From: JAAYUD01 sp963676865
Lineage (GTDB): Bacteria > Bacteroidota > Bacteroidia > Bacteroidales > Bacteroidaceae
Assembly (NCBI GenBank): GCA_963676865.2
Contig: CAXXSS010000001.1
Span: 1,178,001-1,242,000 of the forward strand
DNA: 64,000 nucleotides
Reading direction: 5' to 3'
The notes below the pieces were generated by a model, which was not told where the DNA came from, searched no databases, and worked only from the letters and a program-made list of their open reading frames with translations. Every line of letters starts with the position of its first letter. The stretch's first letter is position 1. The position numbers and the translations under genes are program-made. Positions 1 through 8,242 of the stretch are shown here, piece by piece.

Positions 1-933
1 AGTTTGTTGTATCAGTCCTTTACCAAAAGTAGTACTTCCTATGAGTACTGCTCTATCCCAATCTTGCATTGCCCCTGCAAATATTTCGGCAGCCGACTTC
101 GTCTGATTACTGATGAGTACGACCAATTTGCCATTTTCGAAACATCCTTTGTTTTTAGTGCTGAATGTTTCGCTAGGAACATGAGCTCCACGGGTATGAA
201 CAATCACTTTGCTGCCTTCAAGCAGTTCGTCAGCAAGGGCAACAGCCTGATCGAATAATCCACCTCCATTCTTTTGAATATCTAAAATCAAGTTTTTCAT
301 ACCTTGAACTTGAAGAGCCACAATTGCTTTTTTAAAATCGTTAACTGTGCTTTCCGAAAACATTGAGATAGAAATATATCCGGTTTGCTTGTTCAGCATA
401 TAGGCAGTGCGGATACTTGATGATAAAATATAGTTTCTAACGATATTGCAATTTGTTATCTTACCATCAGGATGCTTTATGACAAGGTTTACTGTCGATT
501 TCTCGATACCAGATAATTTTGGAGCAATATTTTCGGGAGCAATATTACTTACAGCTTCATTATCGATAGATATTATCTCATCACCAGCTCTTAAACCTTT
601 GGCATAAGCATCGCTAACAGGTTCGACAAATGAAATGTAGAAATGCGCATCAACCGAGGAGCCTTCTATGCCGATGCCGATATAAGACGTATGTCCTCCT
701 AGCACCTGTTCGTTATTGTTTGCTTGAACAGGAGGTAAATATTCAGAAAATGGATCGAGCTTGCTCAGTAATTCAGCAATCTGAGAATCAATGAGTGGAG
801 CTGCTTGTATAGAATCAACATACATATTTGTCACGGCATACAGCGCCATATCCAATTTTTCTTCGACTTTTTTCTGCGCTTGAGCGCAGAAAAAAGTTGA
901 AGAAAAAAATAAAAATAGTAATAATCTCTTCAT
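1..933 (-). CDS. S41 family C-terminal processing peptidase (3' end outside window)
   Basis: Serine protease of the S41 (CtpA/tail-specific protease) family, probably periplasmic. The N-terminus, MKRLLLFLFFSSTFFCAQA, is a signal peptide. A PDZ domain occupies about residues 80-165 (YIGIGIEG, GLRAGDEIISID). The catalytic core follows, with nucleophile Ser280 in KSAAEIFAG and general-base Lys305 in TFGKGLIQ, so both catalytic residues are present. The reading frame is open at the window edge and the remaining C-terminal part is missing. It lies 27 bp behind the S9 peptidase gene and is probably co-transcribed with it, as the last visible member of an uptake and proteolysis operon that starts with an ECF sigma factor. 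The family assignment is firm; the substrate is unknown. Confidence 0.9.
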   Translation of the reverse strand, partial: MKRLLLFLFFSSTFFCAQAQKKVEEKLDMALYAVTNMYVDSIQAAPLIDSQIAELLSKLDPFSEYLPPVQANNNEQVLGGHTSYIGIGIEGSSVDAHFYISFVEPVSDAYAKGLRAGDEIISIDNEAVSNIAPENIAPKLSGIEKSTVNLVIKHPDGKITNCNIVRNYILSSSIRTAYMLNKQTGYISISMFSESTVNDFKKAIVALQVQGMKNLILDIQKNGGGLFDQAVALADELLEGSKVIVHTRGAHVPSETFSTKNKGCFENGKLVVLISNQTKSAAEIFAGAMQDWDRAVLIGSTTFGKGLIQQT

Positions 934-960
934 TATTTTAATGATAAATTTAAACCGAAA

Positions 961-3597
961 TTATCTGTTATCTACTGTGGGCATCATCCATTGGGGTATA
1001 GGTTTCTCTTTCAGATAATGGTCAAAGAAGTCGATAAGACGCTGTGTGAAATCGCGACAATTTGTTTCGTTACCCATCTGATGCCCTTCATTCCGATAGT
1101 TCAGCATCCAAGCAGGACGGCCCAAACGGCGCATGGCGAAAAATAAGGCCATTCCTTGATAAGGTTGTACACTTGTATCTTGTGCCCCGTGAAAGATAAG
1201 CAACGGCGTATGAATTTTATCAGCATGGTATATGGGCGAATTGTCAATGTACATTTGCGGATCTTCCCAAAGAGTTTTTCCTAATCGACCTTGTGCATCT
1301 TCTTCAAAATACATATTGGGTTGACCTGTTCCACGCAACATCAGATAGTCTGCTACCATGTCGGTCACTGCAGAACAAGGTGATGCGCATTTGAATATAT
1401 CCGTGCGAGTTACCAAATAGGCAGTCTCGTAACCTCCCCAACTATGTCCATTTACCCCTATATGCTCTTTGTCGGCTATTCCGACTTTAATGAGTTGTTC
1501 CACACCACTGACAACAGCATTGTAACAACTTTCGCCAGGCTTACCCATTTTGAAGAAGATATCAGGAACAAAAACAATGTATCCGTTACTTACGAACCAT
1601 GGAATATCTATAGTTGCGCTGCTATATTCCGGTATACGATAGCTATTTAAGCCTTGCGTTTCACGTTCATAAAAAGTAACAATCATCGGATATTTGTCTC
1701 CTTTCTTATATCCTTCAGGTAAGAATAGAATACCTTCATTCTTTTTCCCTTCATAGTTTATCCAACTATAAAGTTGTGAAGTTCCCCAAGTAATATGTTT
1801 TGTTTGAGGATTCATATCGGTAATACGATGTGGATGTAGAAAGTGGATGTCGGCAACCCAATAATCGTGCTCGCTATAGTTCTCTTTATTCCAAATGAAA
1901 GTTTTTTTATCTGCAGAGAAACTTTCTATTGCAAAATTGTATCTTGAATAGGCAGCAACTTTATTCACTTTCAGACCCTTCAACTCATATAATCCTTTTG
2001 ATTTAGATTTACGATCTATACCTGTAAGATACAATGCAGATGGAGTTGAGTAGTCTTTATCAGGAAGACGAAGTGATATGTTATTTTTACGACCATAACC
2101 TTGGGTAAAGCATACAGGAGCTTTTGCTCCTTTTAAATCCAATGTCCATAAATCAAAGCGATCGTATACAGTTACGGTTCCAGTTTTTGTATTCCATGAC
2201 GCAACCCCATAAGCACCAGCTTCAAAAGGATAATCACTATCTTCATCATACAGAGGATAAGGTACTCTCCCTTTCGTAAGGTCAGTCATTTTGCCTGTTT
2301 GCATATCTACTAGGTTCCACGATTTAGTTGAAGGAATGTATAGTAAAACGAACTTTCCGTCGGGACTCCAATTAATATCGAACAAACCGTGACTTGCTAA
2401 CATTTTCTTTTTGCCATTAAGCCCTATATAATAGACATCATTGTTGGAAGTCATTTTCCAATCCGATTCTTTTTCCCAAGTTGTGACATCGATACCTATA
2501 GCCCCAAGAATATTATTCGTATTTTCGGAAAAAGAAATGGAAGTAATACCTTTAGTTGGTAATACAGTCATCGTCTTCTCCTTAATATTCCAAATATAGC
2601 TATCATAGTTGGATATTTTAAAACCTGGACGACGTGATTGGCGACGTGGAGAAAGACGTTCATTCCATACCCATAATTCTAAATCGGCTCCGCTTTTATC
2701 TTTTATCGGCTGTGCATAGCGACTTAGTTCGAATGATAACAGCAGTTTCGAATAGTTATTGATAAGCTTTGAGGAAGATGAAATTTTGACACCATCGGGC
2801 AGTCCTTTAATATCTGTATAATCTAGAATCTTGATACATTCTTTTTTATTGATGTCGAAAAGGTATAGTAAATTTGTGTCATAAGGATTGTCAGGGGTCG
2901 ATGAACAGTACAAAACACCTTTGCCATTCGAATCGGGTTGTCCTATCTGGTTAACGACATATGGTATCTTGCCAATGCGAATGGAAGTACCATTGAACCA
3001 TTGATAGAGAATATAGCTGTTTCCCGACTTTACAGTATACATTATCGTATTCTCTCCAGACACCGTACAATTACCCCCACCCTCTATCTTTTGTTCTTTG
3101 CCTGTTTTTAGATTGACAAAGACAACATCGCTTTGTCCGTTAGAGCCGAATATACTATAGTATGCATAGTCGCTCTGTTCAATGGGGACTATAAAAGAGC
3201 TAGCTATCCATTTTCTCTCTTTTAAATTAGAGAGGTTGAGCAAATAGAGAGCAGAAGTGGAGTTATTTAAATTATTCGTTATTGAGTCAGAAGAGTTTTT
3301 ATTTTCTTTTCTGTTATATTTCAACAATTTACCCCCCGCGAGAAAGCTAAAGTTCGATATTCCGACTTTTTTATATGTTTTGCTGGTTTTTACATTGAAA
3401 AGATATAATGTATCAGGAGATTCAGTATAAAGCATCCTGTAATTATAAGCAATCCAACGTCCATCTTTTGACATTTCTATTTTATCGATAGTGCGCCACA
3501 ATTTACAATCATCAAGCTTCATCGGGAGTTTTTGGGAAAAAAGATTCGTCCCCCACATGAGGAGGACAAATAGACAGAGAGATAACTTCCTTATCAT
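961..3597 (-). CDS. S9 family prolyl oligopeptidase-type serine peptidase
   Basis: Secreted alpha/beta-hydrolase peptidase of 878 residues. A signal peptide (MIRKLSLCLFVLLMWGTNLFSQ) is followed by a long beta-propeller-like region (to about residue 620) and a C-terminal hydrolase domain. The catalytic triad can be read as Ser719 (GHSWGGYE), Asp807 (HGAQDTSVQ) and His839 (NEGHQMG), in the order and spacing of the S9 family (DPP4/acylaminoacyl peptidase type). I chose the start at 3597, not an in-frame ATG 30 bases upstream, because the signal peptide begins there and the ATG overlaps the tlpA-like stop as ATGA, the usual arrangement for translational coupling. It probably cleaves peptides taken up by the SusC/SusD pair of the same operon; that substrate is inferred. 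Confidence 0.9.
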   Translation of the reverse strand: MIRKLSLCLFVLLMWGTNLFSQKLPMKLDDCKLWRTIDKIEMSKDGRWIAYNYRMLYTESPDTLYLFNVKTSKTYKKVGISNFSFLAGGKLLKYNRKENKNSSDSITNNLNNSTSALYLLNLSNLKERKWIASSFIVPIEQSDYAYYSIFGSNGQSDVVFVNLKTGKEQKIEGGGNCTVSGENTIMYTVKSGNSYILYQWFNGTSIRIGKIPYVVNQIGQPDSNGKGVLYCSSTPDNPYDTNLLYLFDINKKECIKILDYTDIKGLPDGVKISSSSKLINNYSKLLLSFELSRYAQPIKDKSGADLELWVWNERLSPRRQSRRPGFKISNYDSYIWNIKEKTMTVLPTKGITSISFSENTNNILGAIGIDVTTWEKESDWKMTSNNDVYYIGLNGKKKMLASHGLFDINWSPDGKFVLLYIPSTKSWNLVDMQTGKMTDLTKGRVPYPLYDEDSDYPFEAGAYGVASWNTKTGTVTVYDRFDLWTLDLKGAKAPVCFTQGYGRKNNISLRLPDKDYSTPSALYLTGIDRKSKSKGLYELKGLKVNKVAAYSRYNFAIESFSADKKTFIWNKENYSEHDYWVADIHFLHPHRITDMNPQTKHITWGTSQLYSWINYEGKKNEGILFLPEGYKKGDKYPMIVTFYERETQGLNSYRIPEYSSATIDIPWFVSNGYIVFVPDIFFKMGKPGESCYNAVVSGVEQLIKVGIADKEHIGVNGHSWGGYETAYLVTRTDIFKCASPCSAVTDMVADYLMLRGTGQPNMYFEEDAQGRLGKTLWEDPQMYIDNSPIYHADKIHTPLLIFHGAQDTSVQPYQGMALFFAMRRLGRPAWMLNYRNEGHQMGNETNCRDFTQRLIDFFDHYLKEKPIPQWMMPTVDNR

Positions 3598-5699
3598 TTC
3601 ATTTTCTTTATCAATTCTATCGCGCAATTGATTTCATCTGCTAACTTTGTAGGACTGCCACCATAACCTTCGGCTGTGTATACCATCTTTCCATTTTTCA
3701 TAATTACTTTGCGTGGAATGCCCGAGGAATTGAACAGTTTAGCGAAGATGCTGAATGCTTTATTATTGCCTGCAACTTGTATATCGTACATTACATTTAA
3801 TCCCGTATAGTTTCTTCTTTCCAGTGACTTCTCGGCAGAAGCTTTGCCTTTATAACCGTTGTCCATTGTGTTAACGAACAGGAATACAACGTTCTTATCA
3901 TTGGCATACTTCTCTACGGCCATTTTCATACCTTCCATTGCTTTGAGGCAAGGATTGCACCATGTAGCCCAAAAATCGATAACCACAATCTTGCCATTGT
4001 AGTCAGAAATATTAACTATCTTACCATTCGAATCTTGTAATTGAAAATTAGGGATAACGACGTTTTTTAAATTGTCTTTCACTTCTTTGATAAGCTCTGC
4101 CTTTGTTTCGTGGCTTTTCAAGCCATCAATGTATTTCTGGAATGCTACTTCCGAAGCAGGATTTACTGCGTCATGCAGAGCCTTTATCATTTCAGTATTG
4201 GCCGCATTGTATTTTACGCTTTTCTTTAACACTTCGAGGGCCTCTTTATCATTACCCCCTCCCTTGTATATGTCATAACGAGCTTGATTAACAGCAGCAT
4301 CTGCATAAGCTAAAGTTTCGTTATCCATATATTTGAAGTAAGAAATAGCCTCATCATATTTTTTCATGTCGCGTAGAAGCTGCAAATGAACCCCCATTCT
4401 TTCATAAAATTGGTAGTCGAGTAGTAATTGTGCTTCTTTCGGAGAATAATGTAAAGCCTCGGTTTTCATATTCGAAAGATCATTACGCTTCAATATCATT
4501 TTATCGGCTATCGCTTTAGCTACAGGATAAATATCGTCATTGGGTACTATATGCATTCTCCAGTTACGAAAAATATTCCAACGATACATTTCACTCAATT
4601 CTATGAAATTGAAGTCCATTTTCGATAGTGATGCGATAAGGCGATTGTATTGCTTGGCATCGAATAAGTAAGTACCATAAATGCGCGACAGATTATAGTA
4701 CATGTAGGATTGCTCTTCTGAATGAGGATCTTTGATACAATCGGCATACGGATATTTACTATAGAAATCTTCTATGGCTTTCAATACAGATTCTCCTTTG
4801 CTTTTTTCTTCATCCGTCGACTCGGATTTGAGTCCGCAGAGTGACCATTGAGCCGACATCTTTTCAACCTTATGGAAGTCTGTAGCACGGGCTGTCGATC
4901 CATTTGGAAAAATTTTCAGTATGGCATTTCTCAATGAATCAGCCCGAACGCTATCTTTTACTGTAAAACGATAAAGATTGTCAAAAGTAGAGAGTACAAA
5001 CTCATTGTCTGCAAATTGATTTTTGGCCATATCAAAAAAATGATTAATAACTTTCGGATAATTATCACCAGCTATCAACTTGATGTTTTTCATATAAATG
5101 TCGATATAGCTGGGTATATGGTCTGAAAAATTTTGTATTTCTTTGTTCGACCACATTAGTACAGCTTCATCGCTGATACTGAAATTCTGGAAGTAGTCAC
5201 AGATGTTAAAACGCTTCGGGCAACGGAAAGTTGCAAAAGCCGTATATCCTCCAGGTAATGCTTTACCATCTTTGTTGGTCATGAAAACGTAGCTCGCATT
5301 TTGGTCATCGTTATCTACTAAACGATCGTTAAGATCACTTGTGCGGAACGAAAGAGCAAAGAATGCACAGTCAGTAGGCAGTTGATACTTACCTTGCCAC
5401 TTTTCTGAAGTGAATTGATTGATTGGGACATCGTCGATGTACCATACATAATTATTGTACATATAGATGACGCAACTCAAACTATCGCGTCCTGCCAATG
5501 GACCACCTTTTGGAGAGTACGTAAATGATATTTGTGAACCCATTTTTGGCTGATTAATGCCACTTAAGCGCGATTGTTGAATTTGCTGTTGTACTTGTTG
5601 TTTTACAGATTGCTTAACAGGCAATTGTTCTTTCTTCTGTGCATTAACCATTGTACCAAAATAGAGGCAACAAAGGAGCAAAAAAACTAATTTTTTCAT
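3594..5699 (-). CDS. TlpA-like thioredoxin-domain protein with long N-terminal domain
   Basis: Periplasmic or membrane-associated thiol-disulfide protein of 701 residues. It has a signal peptide (MKKLVFLLLCCLYFGTMVNA), a Gln-rich linker, a large helical region of unknown function (about residues 100-530) and a C-terminal AhpC/TSA-TlpA thioredoxin fold. The redox motif WCNPC places cysteines at 581 and 584, preceded by VVIDFWAT. Such long TlpA proteins are common next to SusC/SusD and peptidase genes in Bacteroidales, but their substrate is generally not known. It overlaps the S9 peptidase start by 4 bases. A hairpin terminator sits between it and the lipoprotein gene upstream, so its expression may be lower than that of susC/susD or come from another promoter. 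Confidence 0.85.
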   Translation of the reverse strand: MKKLVFLLLCCLYFGTMVNAQKKEQLPVKQSVKQQVQQQIQQSRLSGINQPKMGSQISFTYSPKGGPLAGRDSLSCVIYMYNNYVWYIDDVPINQFTSEKWQGKYQLPTDCAFFALSFRTSDLNDRLVDNDDQNASYVFMTNKDGKALPGGYTAFATFRCPKRFNICDYFQNFSISDEAVLMWSNKEIQNFSDHIPSYIDIYMKNIKLIAGDNYPKVINHFFDMAKNQFADNEFVLSTFDNLYRFTVKDSVRADSLRNAILKIFPNGSTARATDFHKVEKMSAQWSLCGLKSESTDEEKSKGESVLKAIEDFYSKYPYADCIKDPHSEEQSYMYYNLSRIYGTYLFDAKQYNRLIASLSKMDFNFIELSEMYRWNIFRNWRMHIVPNDDIYPVAKAIADKMILKRNDLSNMKTEALHYSPKEAQLLLDYQFYERMGVHLQLLRDMKKYDEAISYFKYMDNETLAYADAAVNQARYDIYKGGGNDKEALEVLKKSVKYNAANTEMIKALHDAVNPASEVAFQKYIDGLKSHETKAELIKEVKDNLKNVVIPNFQLQDSNGKIVNISDYNGKIVVIDFWATWCNPCLKAMEGMKMAVEKYANDKNVVFLFVNTMDNGYKGKASAEKSLERRNYTGLNVMYDIQVAGNNKAFSIFAKLFNSSGIPRKVIMKNGKMVYTAEGYGGSPTKLADEINCAIELIKKMK

Positions 5700-5744
5700 T
5701 TTCTGTGATTATAATTTTAATAACTATTTCTTTTGTTGGTTGAA

Positions 5745-5785
5745 AAAGAGAGTATGCCAAAACAGAGAAGAGGCATACCCTCTTT
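5745..5785 (-). terminator. Rho-independent terminator or attenuator inside the sigma-FecR-Sus operon
   Basis: Read on the minus strand, AAAGAGGGTATGCC pairs with GGCATACTCTCTTT (one mismatch) and is followed by a T run. It lies between the lipoprotein gene and the tlpA-like gene, so it would end or weaken transcription before the peptidase genes. Confidence 0.7.
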
Positions 5786-5798
5786 ACTGATCAAACTA

Positions 5799-6722
5799 TT
5801 ACTGTAATGCAGATGTTCTTGATCCTATCGCATGAAGATCGATTCCCAATGAATTAAAGTAGTCGATGACAATCTGATATTTCTGTTTGATAGGATGCGT
5901 ATACGTCTTGTTGTAATTTGAATCGTATATGCCTCCACGGTCGAAACTATCGTTGAGGAATGCTGCACTAAATTCGTCTTTCGACATCGTTACCAGATAC
6001 TTCACATACATCGCAAAGTCTTGATAAACATCGCAGGCATATATGAATTCCAAGCAGCCTGCGCCATTGTAGCCCCAATCGCCTTGCCATTCACCGTTGT
6101 ATTTGGTATAGTCGTCGTGTAATGTTTTGAAAGCTGTTGGCACGTCAATCTTGCTACGTGAGGTGGCATAGCCTATCAGTGAGTAGGCTACTTCTCCGAT
6201 GGCTGTTTTTTTATCGGCAGTGGTCAGACTACCTATTGTGCTGTTAGTCAAACCAAATGCGATATGATTCAGACCATAGACAGACGTGTGATATACTTTT
6301 GTATAAATTTGGCCATAATTGCCTGCATCGTCGTAGCCCCAACCTTCTTTCAAGCTCCAAATACTTGAAGCCAATAAAATGCGATTGGGCAAACATTTCT
6401 TTAAAAAACTATCAGACCAGATGGAAAAACAGTTATCGTTGAGAAACGTCCAAGTAGCCGATACATAGCTCTCGTCGGCAATCGTCGAATAGTAAGGAAT
6501 GTACGAGGTGATGTTCCAACGGAAGTCGGCATCTGTGTATTTGTAAAGTACCATCGTGCCGTAATCCTTATAGTATTGTTCAAATACTTTGTCGTAGGCA
6601 TTGGTGCCTTGTGGAAAACCAGACCCTTCGGGATCGGAAGGTGTGAGCGCTGCTTCATTGCTACACGATGTCAGACAGAACGTCGCGAGTAGCGATACGA
6701 ATATATATTTTAAATTTTTCAT
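5799..6722 (-). CDS. Lipoprotein resembling SusCD-linked zinc metallopeptidases, HExxH histidines absent
   Basis: Lipoprotein of 307 residues; the leader ends in a lipobox, LTSC. Overall layout (YDKVFEQYYKDYGTMVLYKY near the N-terminus, FLKKCLPNRILL, a C-terminal KYQIVIDYFNSLGIDL) recalls the putative zinc-binding metallopeptidase lipoproteins (PF15890-like) encoded after many Bacteroides SusC/SusD pairs. Where those carry HExxH, this protein reads GEVAY: the Glu is kept and both His are lost. If the alignment is right it is not a functional zinc peptidase and may act as a surface binding protein. It follows susD by 15 bases and is probably co-transcribed with it. Family membership is inferred from memory of the family pattern, not a search. 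Confidence 0.6.
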   Translation of the reverse strand: MKNLKYIFVSLLATFCLTSCSNEAALTPSDPEGSGFPQGTNAYDKVFEQYYKDYGTMVLYKYTDADFRWNITSYIPYYSTIADESYVSATWTFLNDNCFSIWSDSFLKKCLPNRILLASSIWSLKEGWGYDDAGNYGQIYTKVYHTSVYGLNHIAFGLTNSTIGSLTTADKKTAIGEVAYSLIGYATSRSKIDVPTAFKTLHDDYTKYNGEWQGDWGYNGAGCLEFIYACDVYQDFAMYVKYLVTMSKDEFSAAFLNDSFDRGGIYDSNYNKTYTHPIKQKYQIVIDYFNSLGIDLHAIGSRTSALQ

Positions 6723-6737
6723 AATTATCTATCTTTT

Positions 6738-8225
6738 TTATTCAGATTCGGCTGTTCGCGTTGGCGCTAATTCATTTTGTTTCAAGTTCGTATTCAAATT
6801 CAGTGCCTCTGTCGGAATTGGTAGTACCCATCCTGCTTCACTATCTTTGAGAGTATAGTATGAACGCACTCCTGCTACGTCTACCCATAGGTGGCGAATA
6901 GATGCCATACCGTAGCGGCGGAGATCGAACCAACGGTGAGGATTCTCCATCGCCAATTCGCGACGGCGTTCGGCACGTACGAAAGCAATCAACTCATCGG
7001 CAGTTCCCAATGTGTAGTCGGTATACGAAGCCACAACCATACGATTCTTGCGAAGTGTATTCAAGTCGCTCACTGCTTTGGCGCCGCTACCCGAATCACC
7101 TGCCTTGGATTTCATTGCATAAGCCTCCGCTCGATTCAGATAAAGTTCGGCGGTACGCCATACATATTCCTGCTCAGAAATGCCGCACTTGGCGTTAAGA
7201 TAAGGATATTTTGACCATGATCCTTGTGCTTGGAAAAATATTTTTTTACGGAGATCGGTTGCATCGAATGTATTTACTAACTCACTACTGAGGCAAGAAA
7301 GAGATACCGCGTTTCTATTGATTTCGTAACCGCCGAAGCCACCGATAAACATTACTTCGGGAAAAGACTTTGATATCACATTGTTATTTGCTTTATTTGG
7401 AGAGGAGACATTGCTCAACGTATAAGTGTTAAAGTTGCAAAGCGAAGGAGCACTCGTCAGACATGCGTTAACGTGCTCTATCACTTTGTCCCATTTCTCC
7501 ATATACAAGTAGATGCGTGAGGCTAGTAAGTGGGCTGCGTTATGATTGATGCGGAAAAGACTAACTGTTGTTGATTTCTCTTGGTCGAGCAGCGTGCACG
7601 CATCTTCTATATCGTTGCATATCTGAGTATATACTTCGGCTACTGTGTTGCGTGTAGACCCATCGTCTTTTATTTCGGCGCTTGTAATTATTGGTACGCC
7701 GGCTAGTTGATCAGGTGTTGTACCGGCTGTGTTATAAGGTTTGGCATACAGATTGACCAGATACCAGTAATAATAAGCGCGCAGTGCTCTGGCCTCGCCC
7801 ATCGTTTGCTTCTTTTCATCGTCGGTACCACTAGCCTTATTCACAGCATCGATAACTAGATTACAGGTCATTATCAGCGAATAAATATCTTGGTAAGAAC
7901 GAGTGATTTTAGTCAGGCTCTTGCCTTGGAGTGTGGCATCCATTGTCGATTGCCACGTGTAGATGTCTTTATATGCTAAATATTCTTCTGTATAAGAATA
8001 AGAGGAGGCTGCATAGCCCGTTACCTCATCAGTCATTATGTGTGTCAGAGGATCGATTGTGGTTGTCGTTGCATATCCGACGCCATTAAGTAGCTGTTGA
8101 TAAGATTCAACATCTTTGGGTTCGAATTCATCTTGCGAAGTCTCTTTTAAGAAATCCCCGCATGAGGTAAATATAGTGATAGTCACCAGACCTAATATAA
8201 TACTTAAATATTTCTTTTTCATCAT
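6738..8225 (-). CDS. SusD/RagB family nutrient-binding outer-membrane lipoprotein
   Basis: Surface lipoprotein of 495 residues (leader ending FTSCGD) that caps a TonB-dependent SusC channel and delivers ligand to it. The sequence shows the SusD pattern: an N-terminal helical region with ALRAYYYWYLVNLYA, the middle segment EQEYVWRTAELYLNRAEAYA, and the C-terminal RRRELAMENPHRWFDLRRYG and VLPIPTEALNLN. It lies 17 bases after the susC stop and was almost certainly co-transcribed with it. The neighbours are peptidases and not glycoside hydrolases, which suggests a peptide or glycopeptide ligand; this is inference. Confidence 0.95.
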   Translation of the reverse strand: MMKKKYLSIILGLVTITIFTSCGDFLKETSQDEFEPKDVESYQQLLNGVGYATTTTIDPLTHIMTDEVTGYAASSYSYTEEYLAYKDIYTWQSTMDATLQGKSLTKITRSYQDIYSLIMTCNLVIDAVNKASGTDDEKKQTMGEARALRAYYYWYLVNLYAKPYNTAGTTPDQLAGVPIITSAEIKDDGSTRNTVAEVYTQICNDIEDACTLLDQEKSTTVSLFRINHNAAHLLASRIYLYMEKWDKVIEHVNACLTSAPSLCNFNTYTLSNVSSPNKANNNVISKSFPEVMFIGGFGGYEINRNAVSLSCLSSELVNTFDATDLRKKIFFQAQGSWSKYPYLNAKCGISEQEYVWRTAELYLNRAEAYAMKSKAGDSGSGAKAVSDLNTLRKNRMVVASYTDYTLGTADELIAFVRAERRRELAMENPHRWFDLRRYGMASIRHLWVDVAGVRSYYTLKDSEAGWVLPIPTEALNLNTNLKQNELAPTRTAESE

Positions 8226-8242
8226 TAATTTCTTTTAGATGG

